A DNA stretch of 64,000 nucleotides from Yersinia entomophaga (GTDB lineage: Bacteria; Pseudomonadota; Gammaproteobacteria; Enterobacterales; Enterobacteriaceae), in NCBI RefSeq assembly GCF_001656035.1, contig NZ_CP010029.1, forward strand, positions 108,409 through 172,408, in the 5' to 3' direction. Of the stretch, positions 40,837-51,657 are shown one piece after another. How positions within the stretch are numbered: the stretch's first letter is position 1; each line of letters begins with the position of its first letter. The notes beneath the pieces were generated by a model. The model ran no database searches. It saw only the letters and a list, made by a program, of their open reading frames with translations, and was not told where the DNA came from. The translations under genes were made by a program, and so were the position numbers.

Positions 40837-42051
40837 CTACTTTTCTTCAATATTAGGCAGTAAGGCAGTAAATATGCCAAGGAGTGGCAGGAATGCGCAG
40901 ATTTGGTAAACTAACTCGATACTGGTTAAATCAGCAACATAACCAAGTACAGCCGCACCTAACCCGCCCATACCGAAAGCTAAACCGAAGAATAATCCGG
41001 AAACCATGCCTACCTTTCCAGGGATCAGCTCTTGGGCATAAACCAGAATGGCAGAAAACGCTGATGCCAGTATGACACCAATGATCACTGTCAAAATGCC
41101 AATCCATTGCAGAGATACGTAGGGTAAAATAAGGGTAAATGGTGCAACACCGAGGATGGAGCCCCAAATAACGTATTTTCTCCCGACTCTGTCCCCCAAG
41201 GGCCCGCCAATGATGGTGCCTGCGGCTACGGCAAATAAGAATATAAACAGATGTATTTGGGCATTTTGTACTGAAACACCAAACTTATGGATTAGATAGA
41301 AGGTGTAGTAGCTACTTATACTAGTTAAGTAGAAATACTTGGAAAAAATCAGTACTAGCAGAATCGCTAAAGTGGCAATTATGGTCTTTTTAGGCAGTGT
41401 TTGTACCGGTGCCGCTTTTATCGGCTTACCGGCGACCGCGCGATTTTGCATTTGATACCATTTACTGACCTGTAATAGCACTACAATGGCCAGTAATGCC
41501 GCCAGTGAGAACCAGCCAACATTCCCTTTGCCGTAGGGCGCGATAAACATCGCCGCCAGTAATGGGCCTAACGCACTACCAAAATTCCCTCCCACCTGAA
41601 ACAGCGATTGCGCCAGCCCGTGACGTCCGCCAGACGCCATGCGTGCCACGCGGGAAGATTCAGGATGAAACACGGAGGAACCGGTACCAACCAGCGCCGC
41701 CGCCAGCAACACCACCGGAAAAGTAGTCGCGGCGGCCAATAATAAGATGCCCGAAAGAGTGAATCCCATACCAATAGGTAGAGAATAAGGCTGTGGGTGT
41801 TTGTCTGTGTAGAGGCCAATCAGCGGTTGCAGCATTGAGGCAGTCATCTGATAGGTCAATGTAATTAAGCCGATTTGAGTGAAGCTCAGGCTGAACTCTG
41901 CCTGTAATAAAGGATAGATAGCTAAAATCAGCGATTGAATCATATCGTTTAGTAAATGAGAGACGCTTATCGCCCCTAAAATAGAAAACGAAGTTCGCTT
42001 TAAGGCATTTCCCTTATTTTGGGAGGTTGGAGGGACGATGCGATCGGTCAT
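40837..42051 (-). CDS. fsr: Fosmidomycin resistance protein Fsr (MFS efflux pump)
   Basis: Major facilitator superfamily efflux protein of 404 residues (E. coli Fsr 406), known for fosmidomycin export when overproduced. It has about twelve membrane segments, the loop motif GLYTDKHPQPYSLPIG near residue 80 and GDRVGRKYVIWG near residue 290. The position between ybaL and ushA matches E. coli. The natural substrate is not known. Confidence 0.93.
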   Translation of the reverse strand: MTDRIVPPTSQNKGNALKRTSFSILGAISVSHLLNDMIQSLILAIYPLLQAEFSLSFTQIGLITLTYQMTASMLQPLIGLYTDKHPQPYSLPIGMGFTLSGILLLAAATTFPVVLLAAALVGTGSSVFHPESSRVARMASGGRHGLAQSLFQVGGNFGSALGPLLAAMFIAPYGKGNVGWFSLAALLAIVVLLQVSKWYQMQNRAVAGKPIKAAPVQTLPKKTIIATLAILLVLIFSKYFYLTSISSYYTFYLIHKFGVSVQNAQIHLFIFLFAVAAGTIIGGPLGDRVGRKYVIWGSILGVAPFTLILPYVSLQWIGILTVIIGVILASAFSAILVYAQELIPGKVGMVSGLFFGLAFGMGGLGAAVLGYVADLTSIELVYQICAFLPLLGIFTALLPNIEEK

Positions 42052-42318
42052 GATGAGTATCAGCCTAATTGTTTTTATTGCGAAAGGTAGCGCGGTAATG
42101 GATACATATTATGCATATCGTATGATTTTTACTATATCCAACATTATTTGACGGATATCGCAAAAATGTGAAATTCAGGTGTATCTAATCGAGTTACAAT
42201 GCAAACTGCATCGAGGTATCACCTTGATTCTCACAGAAATCCTGAACTCTTACGCGATCTGTATTCATCAGACTGACTTTTACTCGACCCGCTTTTGGCG
42301 ATTACATGGAGATTTGCC

Positions 42319-43971
42319 ATGCGTTTTTCATTAAATACCACAGCATGCGCGTTGGCCGTAACATTGGCCTTTGCCCCCGGATGGGCCAGCGCTTGGGAAA
42401 AAGATAAAACTTACGACATTACTTTACTGCACACTAACGATCATCACGGCCATTTCTGGCAAAACGATCACGGTGAATATGGCCTGGCGGCGCAAAAAAC
42501 CTTGGTGGATAATATTCGCCAACAAGTGGCAGCAGAAGGGGGCAGCCTATTGTTGCTTTCCGGCGGAGATATTAATACCGGTGTACCTGAGTCTGATTTA
42601 CAGGATGCGGAACCCGATTTTCGCGGTATGAATTTAGTGGGATACGATGCTATGGCGATCGGAAACCATGAATTTGATAACCCGCTTAGCGTATTACGTC
42701 AGCAAGAAAAATGGGCCACTTTCCCGCTGCTCTCTGCCAATATTTATCAGAAGAGTACCCAGCAGCGCTTATTTAAACCTTATGCCCTGTTTGATAAGCA
42801 AGGGATTAAAATTGCGGTTATTGGGTTAACCACTGACGATACGGCTAAAATTGGCAATCCTGAGTATTTCACTGATATTGAATTCCGTGTACCGGCGGTG
42901 GAAGCCAAAGAGGTCGTCGAAAAACTGCGTCAGGATGAAAAACCGGACATTATCATCGCAGCCACCCATATGGGGCATTATGACAACGGTAATCACGGTT
43001 CTAATGCGCCAGGTGATGTAGAAATGGCTCGTAGCCTGCCTGCAGGTTATCTGGACATGATTGTGGGTGGACATTCGCAGGATCCGGTTTGTATGTCCAG
43101 CGAGAATCATAAGCAGGTAGATTACGTTCCGGGTACGGCTTGCGCACCCGATCGTCAAAATGGAACCTGGATCGTTCAGGCGCATGAATGGGGTAAATAC
43201 GTCGGGCGTGCAGATTTTAAATTCCGCAACGGCGAGCTGACGTTGGTTAACTATCAGCTGATTCCGGTTAATCTGAAGAAGAAAGTAGAGAAAGCCGACG
43301 GTACCAGTGAGCGCGTTTTCTATACCGAAGAGATCGCTGAAAATCCGGCAATGCTGAAATTACTCACGCCGTTTGAAGATAAAGGCAAAGCGCAGCTGGA
43401 AATTAAAGTCGGTAGCGTTAATGGCAAGCTAGAGGGCGATCGTAGCAAAGTTCGCTTCCAGCAAACTAATATGGCGCGGATGCTATTAGCGGCGCAAATG
43501 GAGCGTGCTGGCGCTGATTTTGCCGTGATGAGCGGCGGCGGCGTACGTGACTCTATCGATGCTGGCGATATTACTTATAAAGATGTGCTGAAAGTGCAGC
43601 CATTCGGTAATACGCTGGTTTATGTGGATATGAAGGGCAGTGAAGTTGAGAAGTATTTGGCCGTCGTCGCTAATAAAAAAGTGGATTCAGGCGCCTACGC
43701 TCAATTCGCCAACGTCAGCCTGGTTGCCGATGGCACAGGTGTCAGTGATGTTAAAATTCAAGGTAAACCGCTGGATGCGAATAAAACCTACCGCATTGCA
43801 ACGCTGAATTTCAACGCGCTAGGTGGTGATGGTTATCCGAAGGTGGATACTTTGCCAAGCTACGTTAATACCGGTTTCATCGATGCGGAAGTCTTGAAGC
43901 AATATATTGAAAAACACTCTCCGCTAGATGCTGCGGCCTATGAGCCGAAGGGTGAGATTGTTTACAAGTAA
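42319..43971 (+). CDS. ushA: Periplasmic UDP-sugar hydrolase / 5'-nucleotidase UshA
   Basis: Periplasmic enzyme that hydrolyses UDP-sugars and 5'-nucleotides for salvage. The start at 42319 gives exactly 550 residues, as in E. coli, and has GGAGA 6 bases upstream; a TTG at 42295 would add eight residues before the signal peptide. The signal peptide likely ends at GWASA. The metallophosphatase motifs LLHTNDHHGHF, GGDINTGVPESD, GNHEFDNPL and GGHSQDPVC are present, and the C-terminal substrate domain has MSGGGVRDSIDAGD and NFNALGGDGYPK. Confidence 0.96.
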   Translation: MRFSLNTTACALAVTLAFAPGWASAWEKDKTYDITLLHTNDHHGHFWQNDHGEYGLAAQKTLVDNIRQQVAAEGGSLLLLSGGDINTGVPESDLQDAEPDFRGMNLVGYDAMAIGNHEFDNPLSVLRQQEKWATFPLLSANIYQKSTQQRLFKPYALFDKQGIKIAVIGLTTDDTAKIGNPEYFTDIEFRVPAVEAKEVVEKLRQDEKPDIIIAATHMGHYDNGNHGSNAPGDVEMARSLPAGYLDMIVGGHSQDPVCMSSENHKQVDYVPGTACAPDRQNGTWIVQAHEWGKYVGRADFKFRNGELTLVNYQLIPVNLKKKVEKADGTSERVFYTEEIAENPAMLKLLTPFEDKGKAQLEIKVGSVNGKLEGDRSKVRFQQTNMARMLLAAQMERAGADFAVMSGGGVRDSIDAGDITYKDVLKVQPFGNTLVYVDMKGSEVEKYLAVVANKKVDSGAYAQFANVSLVADGTGVSDVKIQGKPLDANKTYRIATLNFNALGGDGYPKVDTLPSYVNTGFIDAEVLKQYIEKHSPLDAAAYEPKGEIVYK

Positions 43972-44105
43972 TGAGTTGAGTTGAGATGAGGTGAAAATAC
44001 CTTAGGGACTTTTTATCTGAACGGGGAGTACGGGTAGCGCTAATGCGTCTATGCGTATTCCCCATTTTTGGCTCAGTGGCATTCTGTGGCAGAGAGAAGC
44101 GAGGA

Positions 44106-44585
44106 TTAATCCCGTTTGGCTATATCCGCGAATACCGCATTGAGCAACTGGCCTAAATCTGCTGGAGCTAGCTCTATATCCAGCCCGCGTTTGCCGCCGG
44201 AAACGAACATAGTGGCATATTGCTGCGCCTGACTGTCGATGACCGTGGGTAAACGTTTTTTCTGTCCTAACGGGCTAATTCCTCCGACTAAATAACCGGT
44301 TACTCGCTGCGCCAGCTGTGGATCGGCCATATCTGCTTTTTTCGCTCCTAAGGCTCGGGCAACTTTTTTTAAATCCAATTGAGTGGCGACCGGAGTGACG
44401 GCAACGGCTAAGTTTTTGGCTTCTCCATTCAGGCAAACCAGCAGAGTTTTATAAACTTGCCGGGCATCTAGCCCTAATTTTCTGACAGCTTCATCACCAA
44501 AATTCGTTTCTGCACTGTCGTGTTCGTAAGGGTGAAGAGTAAAGGCGATTTTTTGCTTTTCCAGCAGAATGACGGCAGGAGTCAT
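44106..44585 (-). CDS. ybaK: Cys-tRNA(Pro) deacylase YbaK
   Basis: Trans-editing enzyme that hydrolyses Cys-tRNA(Pro) formed by mischarging. It is a free-standing INS-like domain of 159 residues, the same length as E. coli YbaK. Visible are the N-terminal [22 protein letters not shown], the catalytic-lysine region [14 protein letters not shown] near residue 45, and [21 protein letters not shown] near residue 95. It is a single gene facing ybaP across a gap that holds ChiX on the other strand. Confidence 0.95.
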   Translation of the reverse strand: MTPAVILLEKQKIAFTLHPYEHDSAETNFGDEAVRKLGLDARQVYKTLLVCLNGEAKNLAVAVTPVATQLDLKKVARALGAKKADMADPQLAQRVTGYLVGGISPLGQKKRLPTVIDSQAQQYATMFVSGGKRGLDIELAPADLGQLLNAVFADIAKRD

Positions 44586-44801
44586 GATTTTCGTCCACTA
44601 TAAAAATAATACCAGTTAATCATAACAGGACTATCGTTGCAGCTAATCCTTATCTTTTTAGTATCTTACGCTTAATGCAGCTTAGTAAGAAAAAAATTAA
44701 CTTAATAGAATCAAAATTATGAAATTGTATTCCTCAATAATAATGAATCCCAGTTGCTTATAGGATCCGCGGGTTGCTACCCTGATATGGCAAATTGGTT
44801 G
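44586..44801. other. Gap between ybaK and chiX, no gene seen
   Basis: These 216 AT-rich bases hold the ybaK promoter on the minus strand and the chiX promoter on the plus strand. A TATGGC (44785-44790) before chiX is the only -10-like candidate I note, and it is weak. No other structure stands out. Confidence 0.4.
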
Positions 44802-44889
44802 ACCGTCAGGAAAGCCGGCTTGCTACGTAATAACTAAAACAATGAAAATTCCTCTTTGACTGGCCAATAGCGATATTGGCCATTTTTTT
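44802..44889 (+). ncRNA. chiX: Small regulatory RNA ChiX (MicM/SroB)
   Basis: Hfq-dependent small RNA that in E. coli and Salmonella silences chitoporin mRNA chiP. The position between ybaK and ybaP, on the opposite strand, is the same as in E. coli. The 3' half is nearly identical to what I recall of E. coli ChiX: the seed region ATTCCTCTTTGAC (44849-44861) and the terminator stem TGGCCAATA/TATTGGCCA with a GCGA loop and seven T. The 5' end is placed from the ACCGTC match and is approximate. The oligo-T end overlaps the ybaP stop codon by two bases. Confidence 0.93.
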
Positions 44890-45697
44890 ATCCATGAGCT
44901 GGCTGCATTAAAGCCGGTAAATTTCCGTCGCCATATAAATGTAAAGCGCCCACAGCAACCAGATAATGCCCCGCCGGTAAGGCAGACAGTTGTTTTTGCC
45001 ATTGCTGGTTACGTTGCACCATTAATAGCTCATATAAATCATCGCTAAAAGTCGTTGTCAGTTTAGCCAGGCTACCGCAGGGTTGTCGCTCTAACCACCA
45101 ACTGATCATGGTTTGTAACATGCGGGCGTTGGTGTGCCAGTGAGCCAGAGTATCTTTTAACAGCCCCATTCCGCTGTCAGGCAGGGTTTCCAGTAGGGAA
45201 AGCTGCATTTGCGAGCCTTCGAGTTCGATAATATTTTTCCGCTGCGCTTTGGCTGCATTCAATAATTGGTAATCAATACCGTATTCCCCGCGCAGCCCTA
45301 GATTTTGCGCCTGACGCGCCTGTAGCATCAGCGCGATTTGCCAGGCCGGAAGGGTGGCCAGAGCGAACGGGTCGGTTTTTAATTCTTCACAGCGCTGAAC
45401 GAGCTGTTGGTAATCTGTTTCAGAGAGTCGGTCGACCAACGGGAGCTCATCGGGATAGTGAGCGAAAGGGGATCCACCTTGGGTAATATCGGCCTCAACG
45501 ATTAACGCATCGGCTTTTATCAGGCGATCCAACAGAATATCCGGTAGCGGGAACATGCCTTCGGTTCCCATATGGATACTCCCTACCAGATGGAAGTGAC
45601 GTGAGCCGGGCAGTTGTAAATCGATACCCGGATACGGATAACTCGGCGGAGAAAGGATGCCAAGAAAGGTGGCTAGCTGACGTAAAAGTTGACCCAT
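44888..45697 (-). CDS. ybaP: TraB/GumN-family protein YbaP
   Basis: Protein of 269 residues (264 in E. coli) of the TraB/GumN family, a putative metalloprotease-like fold without proven function. The family motifs are visible: FHLVGSIHMGTEGMFPLP near residue 35, the DALIVEADITQG segment, and the C-terminal LVAVGALHLYGDGNLPAL. The GSxH and GALH histidines are the conserved pair. Its stop codon overlaps the end of chiX on the opposite strand. Confidence 0.9.
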   Translation of the reverse strand: MGQLLRQLATFLGILSPPSYPYPGIDLQLPGSRHFHLVGSIHMGTEGMFPLPDILLDRLIKADALIVEADITQGGSPFAHYPDELPLVDRLSETDYQQLVQRCEELKTDPFALATLPAWQIALMLQARQAQNLGLRGEYGIDYQLLNAAKAQRKNIIELEGSQMQLSLLETLPDSGMGLLKDTLAHWHTNARMLQTMISWWLERQPCGSLAKLTTTFSDDLYELLMVQRNQQWQKQLSALPAGHYLVAVGALHLYGDGNLPALMQPAHG

Positions 45698-45788
45698 ACC
45701 GGTGTGCGTCCTGATTTAGCATTTCTCCCATGCTAAACGCTAAATGGCGCACAAGAAAGGGTTGTGCGCCACTGGGTTAGGACTTCGT

Positions 45789-48530
45789 TTATTGTTTAGG
45801 TTTAAAACGTAACAAACGGTTGGCATTACTGACGACGGTGATTGAGGACAACGCCATTGCAGCCCCCGCGACCACCGGGCTTAACAACGTTCCGGTGAAC
45901 GGATACAAAATACCTGCCGCGATTGGAATCCCCAGCGCGTTATAGAAAAATGCGCCGAGCAGGTTTTGTTTCATATTGCGTAATGTGGCTTTGGATAGCT
46001 CTACGGCATCGGCAACGCCGTGCAGACTATGGCGCATAAGCGTAATTGCCGCAGTTTCTATCGCAATATCGCTGCCGCCGCCCATAGCAATACCTACATC
46101 GGCCTGAGCCAGCGCGGGCGCATCGTTAATACCATCTCCGACCATCGCGACTTTGTTACCTGCAGCCTGTAACTGCTTAATCGCATCGGCTTTGCCATCG
46201 GGCAGCACTCCGGCAATCACTTGATCAATACCGGCCTCTTTGGCAATAGCATTAGCAGTAATCGGGTTATCACCTGTCAGCATCACTAATTTGTAGCCTT
46301 GTTGATGCAGACGTTGCAATGCTGAGACACTATCGCTGCGTAACGGATCTCGGATGGAGAACAGCGCCGCGACTTGACCATTGGCCGCCAGAATAACCGG
46401 CGTGGCACCCGTTTCCGCCTGTTGCCGCATTAAGTCGCTTAACTCAAGGGTATCAATCTCTTGTTGTTTCAGTAGTGCATTGTTCCCTAATAGCAGTGAT
46501 GCTCCTTCAACATCACCGCTGACGCCTAAACCGCGCAGGGTACGGAACTGGCTGGTGGCAGGCAGAGTCAGGCCTTTGGCACGTTGCAAAATTGCCTGCG
46601 CTAACGGATGGTTTGAGCCTGTTTCCAGCGCAGCCGCCCAGCCAAGCGCCTGTTGTTCCGTAATCCCGTTAAAGGTATGGATAGCGACAACCTGCGGACG
46701 GCCTTCGGTCAATGTACCGGTTTTATCAAATACCAACGTATTCAAGCCGCTGGCCTGCTGAAGCGCATCGGCATCTCGCACCAGTACGCCAAACTCAGCG
46801 GCACGACCAACGCCAGAAATGATCGACATCGGCGTGGCTAATCCCAGCGCGCAAGGGCAAGCGATGATCAGCACCGTGGTGGCCACCACCAAGGTATATA
46901 CAATTTGGGGCTGAGGGCCGAAGAAGTACCAAATCACACCGGCAATCAAGGCGATAGCCACGACGGTTGGAACAAATACTGCAGAGATTCTATCGGCTAA
47001 CTGGCCAATTTCCGGCTTACTACTTTGCGCCTGACGTACTAGCTTGATAATCCGCGCCAGCGTAGTCTGGCTGCCAATGGCGTTAGCGCGGAACAGAACC
47101 GATCCATCCTGCACTGAGGTTCCGGCGTGTACTTTATCTCCAGCGGATTTCTGCTGCGGAATCGGTTCGCCGGTGAGCATGGCTTCGTCCATCCACACTT
47201 CCCCCTGCACAATTTCGCCGTCAACGGGAACTCGGTCACCGGTGGTCAAACGGAGGGTCATTCCCAGCTGTACGTCAGCCAGCGGGATTTGTTTCTCACC
47301 GTCCTCAGTCACAACCCGCGCGGTTGGCGGTGCCAGATCCAGCAAACGTTCCAACGCATTGGACGAACGTTGTCTGGCGCGCTGTTCCATCGCATGTCCC
47401 AGATTGATTAAACCGATAATCATGGCGCTGGCTTCGTAATAAAGATGCCGGGCCTCCATCGGGAATACATCGGGCCAGATATTGACGGTAATCGAGTAAA
47501 TCCAGGCGGCACCGGTGCCTAATGCCACCAGCGTATCCATAGTGGCGCTGCCGTTTTTCAGGCTGACCCAAGCGTTGCGATAGAAATGTCCGCCGGCAAA
47601 GATCATGACCAACAGCGTCAATACACCGATCACCAGCCACGGGGTTTGGGTTTCCGGCGTGAGCGTCATACTGCCGCCGAATAAGCCCCATGCCATCAAT
47701 GGAATACCTAATAATAGCCCCAGCGCGGCCTGCCATTGGAAACGTTTCATATTGGCCTGAGACATTTCCTGCTGGCGTTCCCGCCGTTTAGCTTCGTCTT
47801 CGATAATCTCAGCGCCATAGCCCGCTTTTTCTACTGCGGCGATCAGCGCGCTATTATCCGGAGAACCGGTCACCAGTGCGCTACGTTCAGCTAGATTCAC
47901 TCGCGCGATCTGCACGCCATCCACGCTTTGCAACGCTTTTTGTACTTTAGAAACGCAGCTGGCGCAGCTCATCCCGGTTAACAATAGCTGCACGCTATCC
48001 GGATCGTCGCCGTCTGACGGAGCGGTTGCGGGAGTATTTTCAGTTGCCGGAAGAGAAGAGGCCGCTGCCAAAGATTCCGGCGCAGATTGCGTAGCATGTG
48101 CCAGCGGCTCAGTTTTTGGGACGGCGTTTTCCTGCGCCAGCGTGGCCTGATAACCGGCATTTTCCACGGCGGCAATCAGTGCGTTTGCGTCGACTCGACC
48201 GTAAACTTTGGCGTTGGAGGTGGATACATCGGCGGCGATGACTCCCGGAACGGCTTCCAGCGCTTGACGTGTCGTTGCCGCACAGTGCATACAGGTTAAG
48301 CCGGAAAGCTGTAGCTCTACGTCCGGTTGTTGTACTGGCTCCGACTGATAGCCTGCCTGTTTTACCGTTTCGATCAGTGCCTGTATGTCGGCCTCACCGA
48401 CCACTTTCGCATAGTGAACGTTAACCTGAGCCTGTTCGACGTCAGGCCGGTCTTCCAGCGCTTTTTGCACCCGTCCGGCACATTTCATGCAGGTTAAACC
48501 CTGCAAAGCAAGCAGCGTAGTGTGTGACAT
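45789..48530 (-). CDS. copA: Copper-exporting P-type ATPase CopA with three metal-binding domains
   Basis: P1B-type ATPase that pumps Cu(I) from the cytoplasm. The 913-residue protein has three N-terminal heavy-metal-associated domains with CxxC at residues 14-17, 80-83 and 189-192; E. coli CopA (834 residues) has two. The core shows the TGEPIPQQ actuator loop, the [12 protein letters not shown] transmembrane metal site, the DKTGTLTEG phosphorylation motif, [10 protein letters not shown] and [21 protein letters not shown] (split only by quoting). It diverges from cueR and is preceded by a CueR-type promoter. Confidence 0.96.
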   Translation of the reverse strand: MSHTTLLALQGLTCMKCAGRVQKALEDRPDVEQAQVNVHYAKVVGEADIQALIETVKQAGYQSEPVQQPDVELQLSGLTCMHCAATTRQALEAVPGVIAADVSTSNAKVYGRVDANALIAAVENAGYQATLAQENAVPKTEPLAHATQSAPESLAAASSLPATENTPATAPSDGDDPDSVQLLLTGMSCASCVSKVQKALQSVDGVQIARVNLAERSALVTGSPDNSALIAAVEKAGYGAEIIEDEAKRRERQQEMSQANMKRFQWQAALGLLLGIPLMAWGLFGGSMTLTPETQTPWLVIGVLTLLVMIFAGGHFYRNAWVSLKNGSATMDTLVALGTGAAWIYSITVNIWPDVFPMEARHLYYEASAMIIGLINLGHAMEQRARQRSSNALERLLDLAPPTARVVTEDGEKQIPLADVQLGMTLRLTTGDRVPVDGEIVQGEVWMDEAMLTGEPIPQQKSAGDKVHAGTSVQDGSVLFRANAIGSQTTLARIIKLVRQAQSSKPEIGQLADRISAVFVPTVVAIALIAGVIWYFFGPQPQIVYTLVVATTVLIIACPCALGLATPMSIISGVGRAAEFGVLVRDADALQQASGLNTLVFDKTGTLTEGRPQVVAIHTFNGITEQQALGWAAALETGSNHPLAQAILQRAKGLTLPATSQFRTLRGLGVSGDVEGASLLLGNNALLKQQEIDTLELSDLMRQQAETGATPVILAANGQVAALFSIRDPLRSDSVSALQRLHQQGYKLVMLTGDNPITANAIAKEAGIDQVIAGVLPDGKADAIKQLQAAGNKVAMVGDGINDAPALAQADVGIAMGGGSDIAIETAAITLMRHSLHGVADAVELSKATLRNMKQNLLGAFFYNALGIPIAAGILYPFTGTLLSPVVAGAAMALSSITVVSNANRLLRFKPKQ

Positions 48531-48677
48531 GATTAACTCCTTAAAGAGTAAAAACTTATCCTTTTGACTGCGGGGATAAGTTTAGTCGGTATTAAGCCCT
48601 TTACCTTGATGCCGATCTTCTGGCAGGCAACAAGGTTAATTTCTCTTGACCGACGTGACTATTTTAACTACTTATGG

Positions 48678-48708
48678 AGGTTAAACCTTCCAGCAAGGGT
48701 AAGGTCAA
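48678..48708 (-). promoter_or_regulatory. CueR-regulated copA promoter
   Basis: On the minus strand, TTGACC (48708-48703) and TAACCT (48683-48678) are separated by 19 bases, the overlong spacing typical of MerR-family promoters. The spacer holds the dyad ACCTTnnnnnnnnnnnAAGGT (48705-48685), very similar to the E. coli copA CueR box. CueR with Cu(I) would realign the elements and switch on copA. Confidence 0.92.
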
Positions 48709-48717
48709 GGGAGAAAT

Positions 48718-49128
48718 ATGAATATCAGCGATGTGGCCAAAAAGACCGGTTTGACCAGCAAAGCGATTCGCTTTTACGAAGAAAAAAAGCTTGTAACTCC
48801 GCCTATCCGTACCGATAACGGTTATCGCAGCTATGATGCCCGTCATATTGAAGAATTGACTTTGCTGCGACAGGCGCGCCAGGTGGGATTTACTCTGGAT
48901 GAATGTCGTGAATTATTGGCGCTGTTCCATAATCCGGATCGCCATAGTGCGGACGTCAAAGCCGCGACGTTACAGAAAGTGGCTGAAATAGAACGGCATA
49001 TTCAGGATTTGAATCAGATGCGTTTACGCTTACTGGCGCTAGCGGCAGAATGCCCCGGCGACGAGGGGGCGGATTGCCCGATTATCAATAATCTGGCGGG
49101 TTGTTGTCACCGCGAGGAGAAAGGATAG
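48718..49128 (+). CDS. cueR: Copper-responsive MerR-family regulator CueR
   Basis: Transcriptional activator sensing Cu(I), 136 residues. The N-terminal winged helix-turn-helix reads [20 protein letters not shown] with the second-helix segment [13 protein letters not shown] dimerisation coiled coil follows. The metal loop has Cys112 and Cys120 at the conserved CueR positions, and a further CCH lies near 129-131. AGGGAG lies 6 bases before the ATG. It faces copA across the CueR box. Confidence 0.95.
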   Translation: MNISDVAKKTGLTSKAIRFYEEKKLVTPPIRTDNGYRSYDARHIEELTLLRQARQVGFTLDECRELLALFHNPDRHSADVKAATLQKVAEIERHIQDLNQMRLRLLALAAECPGDEGADCPIINNLAGCCHREEKG

Positions 49129-49170
49129 AGATAAGAAGCCCACGGTCGCAAACCGAACGTGGGCGATAAA

Positions 49171-49620
49171 CTAGCGTATTATTGCACGGACATTCAAGGT
49201 GTTACCTTCAATGGAGACCACTTCGACTTCCGTGCCCACGCTTAATTCTTCAGAACTATGGATACGCCAGCTGCTGTCGCCGACTTTCATCCGACCATAG
49301 CCATCCAGTGTCGGTTCCGTCAGCGTTGCCCGCAGGCCAACCATTTGATGATCCCGCTGGTTAAGCATGGCAGGCTGCGGTTTGACTCGTTTACTCAGCC
49401 AATACCACCACAAAATGGCGGCGATGACGGTGAGAACGGCAAAGAGTACGCCTTGCCATTCCCAGCTTAACGGCAACATCCAGACCAACAGGCCAACCAG
49501 TACAGCGGCAATTCCACTCCATAACAGATAACCGCTGGCACCCAACATTTCCGCGGCTAATAACAAGCCGCCGAGTGATAGCCAAAACCAATTTGGGTTT
49601 GCTGCAATCTGTTTAAGCAT
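49171..49620 (-). CDS. ybbJ: NfeD-like membrane protein YbbJ
   Basis: Small NfeD-family protein of 149 residues: two or three membrane helices at the N-terminus (about 10-75) followed by a soluble OB-fold domain (about 85-149; VGLRATLTEPTLDGYGRMKVG). NfeD proteins partner with stomatin/SPFH proteins encoded next to them. Here the partner is qmcA, whose stop lies two bases upstream. Confidence 0.92.
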   Translation of the reverse strand: MLKQIAANPNWFWLSLGGLLLAAEMLGASGYLLWSGIAAVLVGLLVWMLPLSWEWQGVLFAVLTVIAAILWWYWLSKRVKPQPAMLNQRDHQMVGLRATLTEPTLDGYGRMKVGDSSWRIHSSEELSVGTEVEVVSIEGNTLNVRAIIR

Positions 49621-49622
49621 GG

Positions 49623-50537
49623 TTATTTACCTCGGCTGGTTTTGCTCTCGCCAATCAGTTCAGCGATACCGCCAATCGCGCCCATCAGGCTGCTGGCATC
49701 CAGTGGCATCATCACGACTTTACTGTTGTTGGCTGAGCCGATGTGTTGCAGCGCATCGGTGTATTTCTGCGCCACAAAGTAGTTAATCGCCTGAATATCA
49801 CCGGCGGCGATAGCTTCAGAAACCATTTTAGTTGCCTGAGCTTCGGCTTCTGCGGCACGTTCACGGGCTTCTGCTTGCAGGAAGGCGGATTGACGTTCCC
49901 CCTCGGCTTTCAGAATCTGAGATTGTTTTTCACCTTCTGCACGCAGAATTGCTGCCTGACGCACGCCTTCGGCTTCCAAAATATCCGCACGCTTGGTTCG
50001 CTCGGCTTTCATCTGGGCGTTCATGGCCGAAATTAGTTCGGTCGGCGGACGTACATCGCGGATTTCAATACGGGTAATTTTGATGCCCCAAGGGTTGGTG
50101 GCTTCATCAACAATATGGAGTAAACGGCTGTTGATGTTATCGCGCTGGGACAGCATTTCATCCAATTCCATAGAGCCAAGCACGGTACGGAAGTTGGTCA
50201 TGGTCAGGTTAACAATCGCCAGTTCCAGGTTGCTGACCTCATAAGCCGCTTTGACCGGGTCAATAACCTGAATAAAGCAGACTGCATCAATGGCAACGTT
50301 GGCGTTATCGCGGGAAATGATTTCCTGTGAAGGAATATCCAGAACTTGTTCCATCATGTTGATTTTACGGCCAATGCGGTCCATAAACGGGACGACGATG
50401 TTCAGGCCCGGCATCAGAGTTTTGGTATAGCGGCCAAAGCGCTCAACCGTCCACTGGAAACCCTGTGGGACAATTTTGATTGCGGAGAACACCACAACCA
50501 GCGCAACGACGATAATAATCGGGATAACCGTAAACAT
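49623..50537 (-). CDS. qmcA: SPFH/stomatin-like protein QmcA
   Basis: Inner-membrane SPFH-domain protein, thought to form large oligomers and to be linked with membrane quality control. I start it at 50537, where AGGAAG precedes the ATG; this gives 304 residues (305 in E. coli), while the open frame runs 12 codons further. It has an N-terminal membrane helix, the SPFH domain ([20 protein letters not shown] onwards) and a long Ala/Glu-rich coiled coil ([20 protein letters not shown]). It pairs with the NfeD-like ybbJ. Confidence 0.95.
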   Translation of the reverse strand: MFTVIPIIIVVALVVVFSAIKIVPQGFQWTVERFGRYTKTLMPGLNIVVPFMDRIGRKINMMEQVLDIPSQEIISRDNANVAIDAVCFIQVIDPVKAAYEVSNLELAIVNLTMTNFRTVLGSMELDEMLSQRDNINSRLLHIVDEATNPWGIKITRIEIRDVRPPTELISAMNAQMKAERTKRADILEAEGVRQAAILRAEGEKQSQILKAEGERQSAFLQAEARERAAEAEAQATKMVSEAIAAGDIQAINYFVAQKYTDALQHIGSANNSKVVMMPLDASSLMGAIGGIAELIGESKTSRGK

Positions 50538-50722
50538 AGTTAACTTCCTGTCGGTCAATGAATATTGTTTCATAATATTACGCGACGACAGGCTAAAAGA
50601 CTAACTAAAGGGAGGTAAATACATGTAAGGAATCATTCTGCTATCGAAAAAGCAGAAAAAAACCTGAAAAGTGAATAAGAAAGGGCGCGGGAAAGATCCC
50701 GCGCAGAGTAGCTAAAATGGGC

Positions 50723-51577
50723 TTAGTACAGCAGAGAGTAGAGCTGGCGGCGGTATTTACCGGCCAGAGTATCGCCGGTGCCAAGGGCGGCCAGAATATC
50801 CATCAAGGTTTTGCGAGCGTTGCCGTTCGCTGCTGCCAGATCTTTTTTCAGATGGCTCATCAACAGTTCCAGTGCTTCTTCGTTACGGCCAACCTGATGC
50901 AGTTGCAGTGCTAGCTGTACCGCCAGCTCGACGTTTTCAGGCTGCTCGGCCAGCTGTTGCTGTAATTGCTGAATTTCCGGCGTATCTGCCGCCTGCTTGA
51001 GTAATTCTATCTGTGCAATCAGGCCCTGATAGCGAGTGTCCCGATCTTGCAGTGGGATAGTTTCTAATACCGCTTCCGCATCGTCACTACGATTCAGTTG
51101 AATTTGTACTTCAGCCAGCTGCAAGCCGATTTCGCCGTTGTATTGGCTAAGCTGCCAGGCATCTTTCAGTAGCGGAAGGGCTTCTTGCGCTTTGCCATCG
51201 GCGATAAGCTGCGCCGCTTCTGCTGCTTTTAGTTCTTCCGGTTTAGGTAATACGCGTTGTAACAGTTCGCGGATAACTTCTTCCGGTTGAGGTCCCTGGA
51301 AGCCGTCAACCGGCTGGCCGTCTTTAAACAGATAGACCGCAGGAATAGACCGCAGGCCGAATTGTGAGGCAACCATTTGTTGAGCGTCACAATCTACTTT
51401 GGCCAGAATGAACTGACCGGCGTATTCGGCGGCTAATTTGTCTAAAACCGGCGTTAATTGCAGGCAGTGCTGGCTACGTTCCGACCAGAAATAGAACAGA
51501 ACCGGCTGCGCCATGGACTGTTCCAGGGTTTGATGTAGGTTAGCTTCGGTAATATCGATAACTGTTGGTGCTAGCAT
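50723..51577 (-). CDS. cnoX: Chaperedoxin CnoX (YbbN)
   Basis: Chaperone-like thioredoxin-fold protein that holds client proteins under oxidative (hypochlorite) stress and works with GroEL and DnaK. Its 284 residues equal E. coli YbbN. The N-terminal thioredoxin domain has SERSQHC in place of the active CxxC, so it is not a redox reductase. The C-terminal half consists of TPR-like helices ([40 protein letters not shown]). It is located between ybbO and qmcA as in E. coli. Confidence 0.94.
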   Translation of the reverse strand: MLAPTVIDITEANLHQTLEQSMAQPVLFYFWSERSQHCLQLTPVLDKLAAEYAGQFILAKVDCDAQQMVASQFGLRSIPAVYLFKDGQPVDGFQGPQPEEVIRELLQRVLPKPEELKAAEAAQLIADGKAQEALPLLKDAWQLSQYNGEIGLQLAEVQIQLNRSDDAEAVLETIPLQDRDTRYQGLIAQIELLKQAADTPEIQQLQQQLAEQPENVELAVQLALQLHQVGRNEEALELLMSHLKKDLAAANGNARKTLMDILAALGTGDTLAGKYRRQLYSLLY

Positions 51578-51657
51578 GACTTTATTCTCTCATCCGTTTT
51601 AGCGATAGATGGGGGCAGAATATCCGGCTTCAACCCTCTATCGCGGTTTATCGGTTA

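Noticed and set aside
42295..42318. TTG start for ushA giving 558 residues
   Set aside because: The ATG at 42319 has GGAGA at the right distance, gives the 550-residue length of the family and starts the signal peptide normally.
46381..47439. Long plus-strand frames opposite copA (for example 47044-47439)
   Set aside because: They are antisense shadows of a well-conserved gene, rich in Ser/Arg/Cys, with no motifs.
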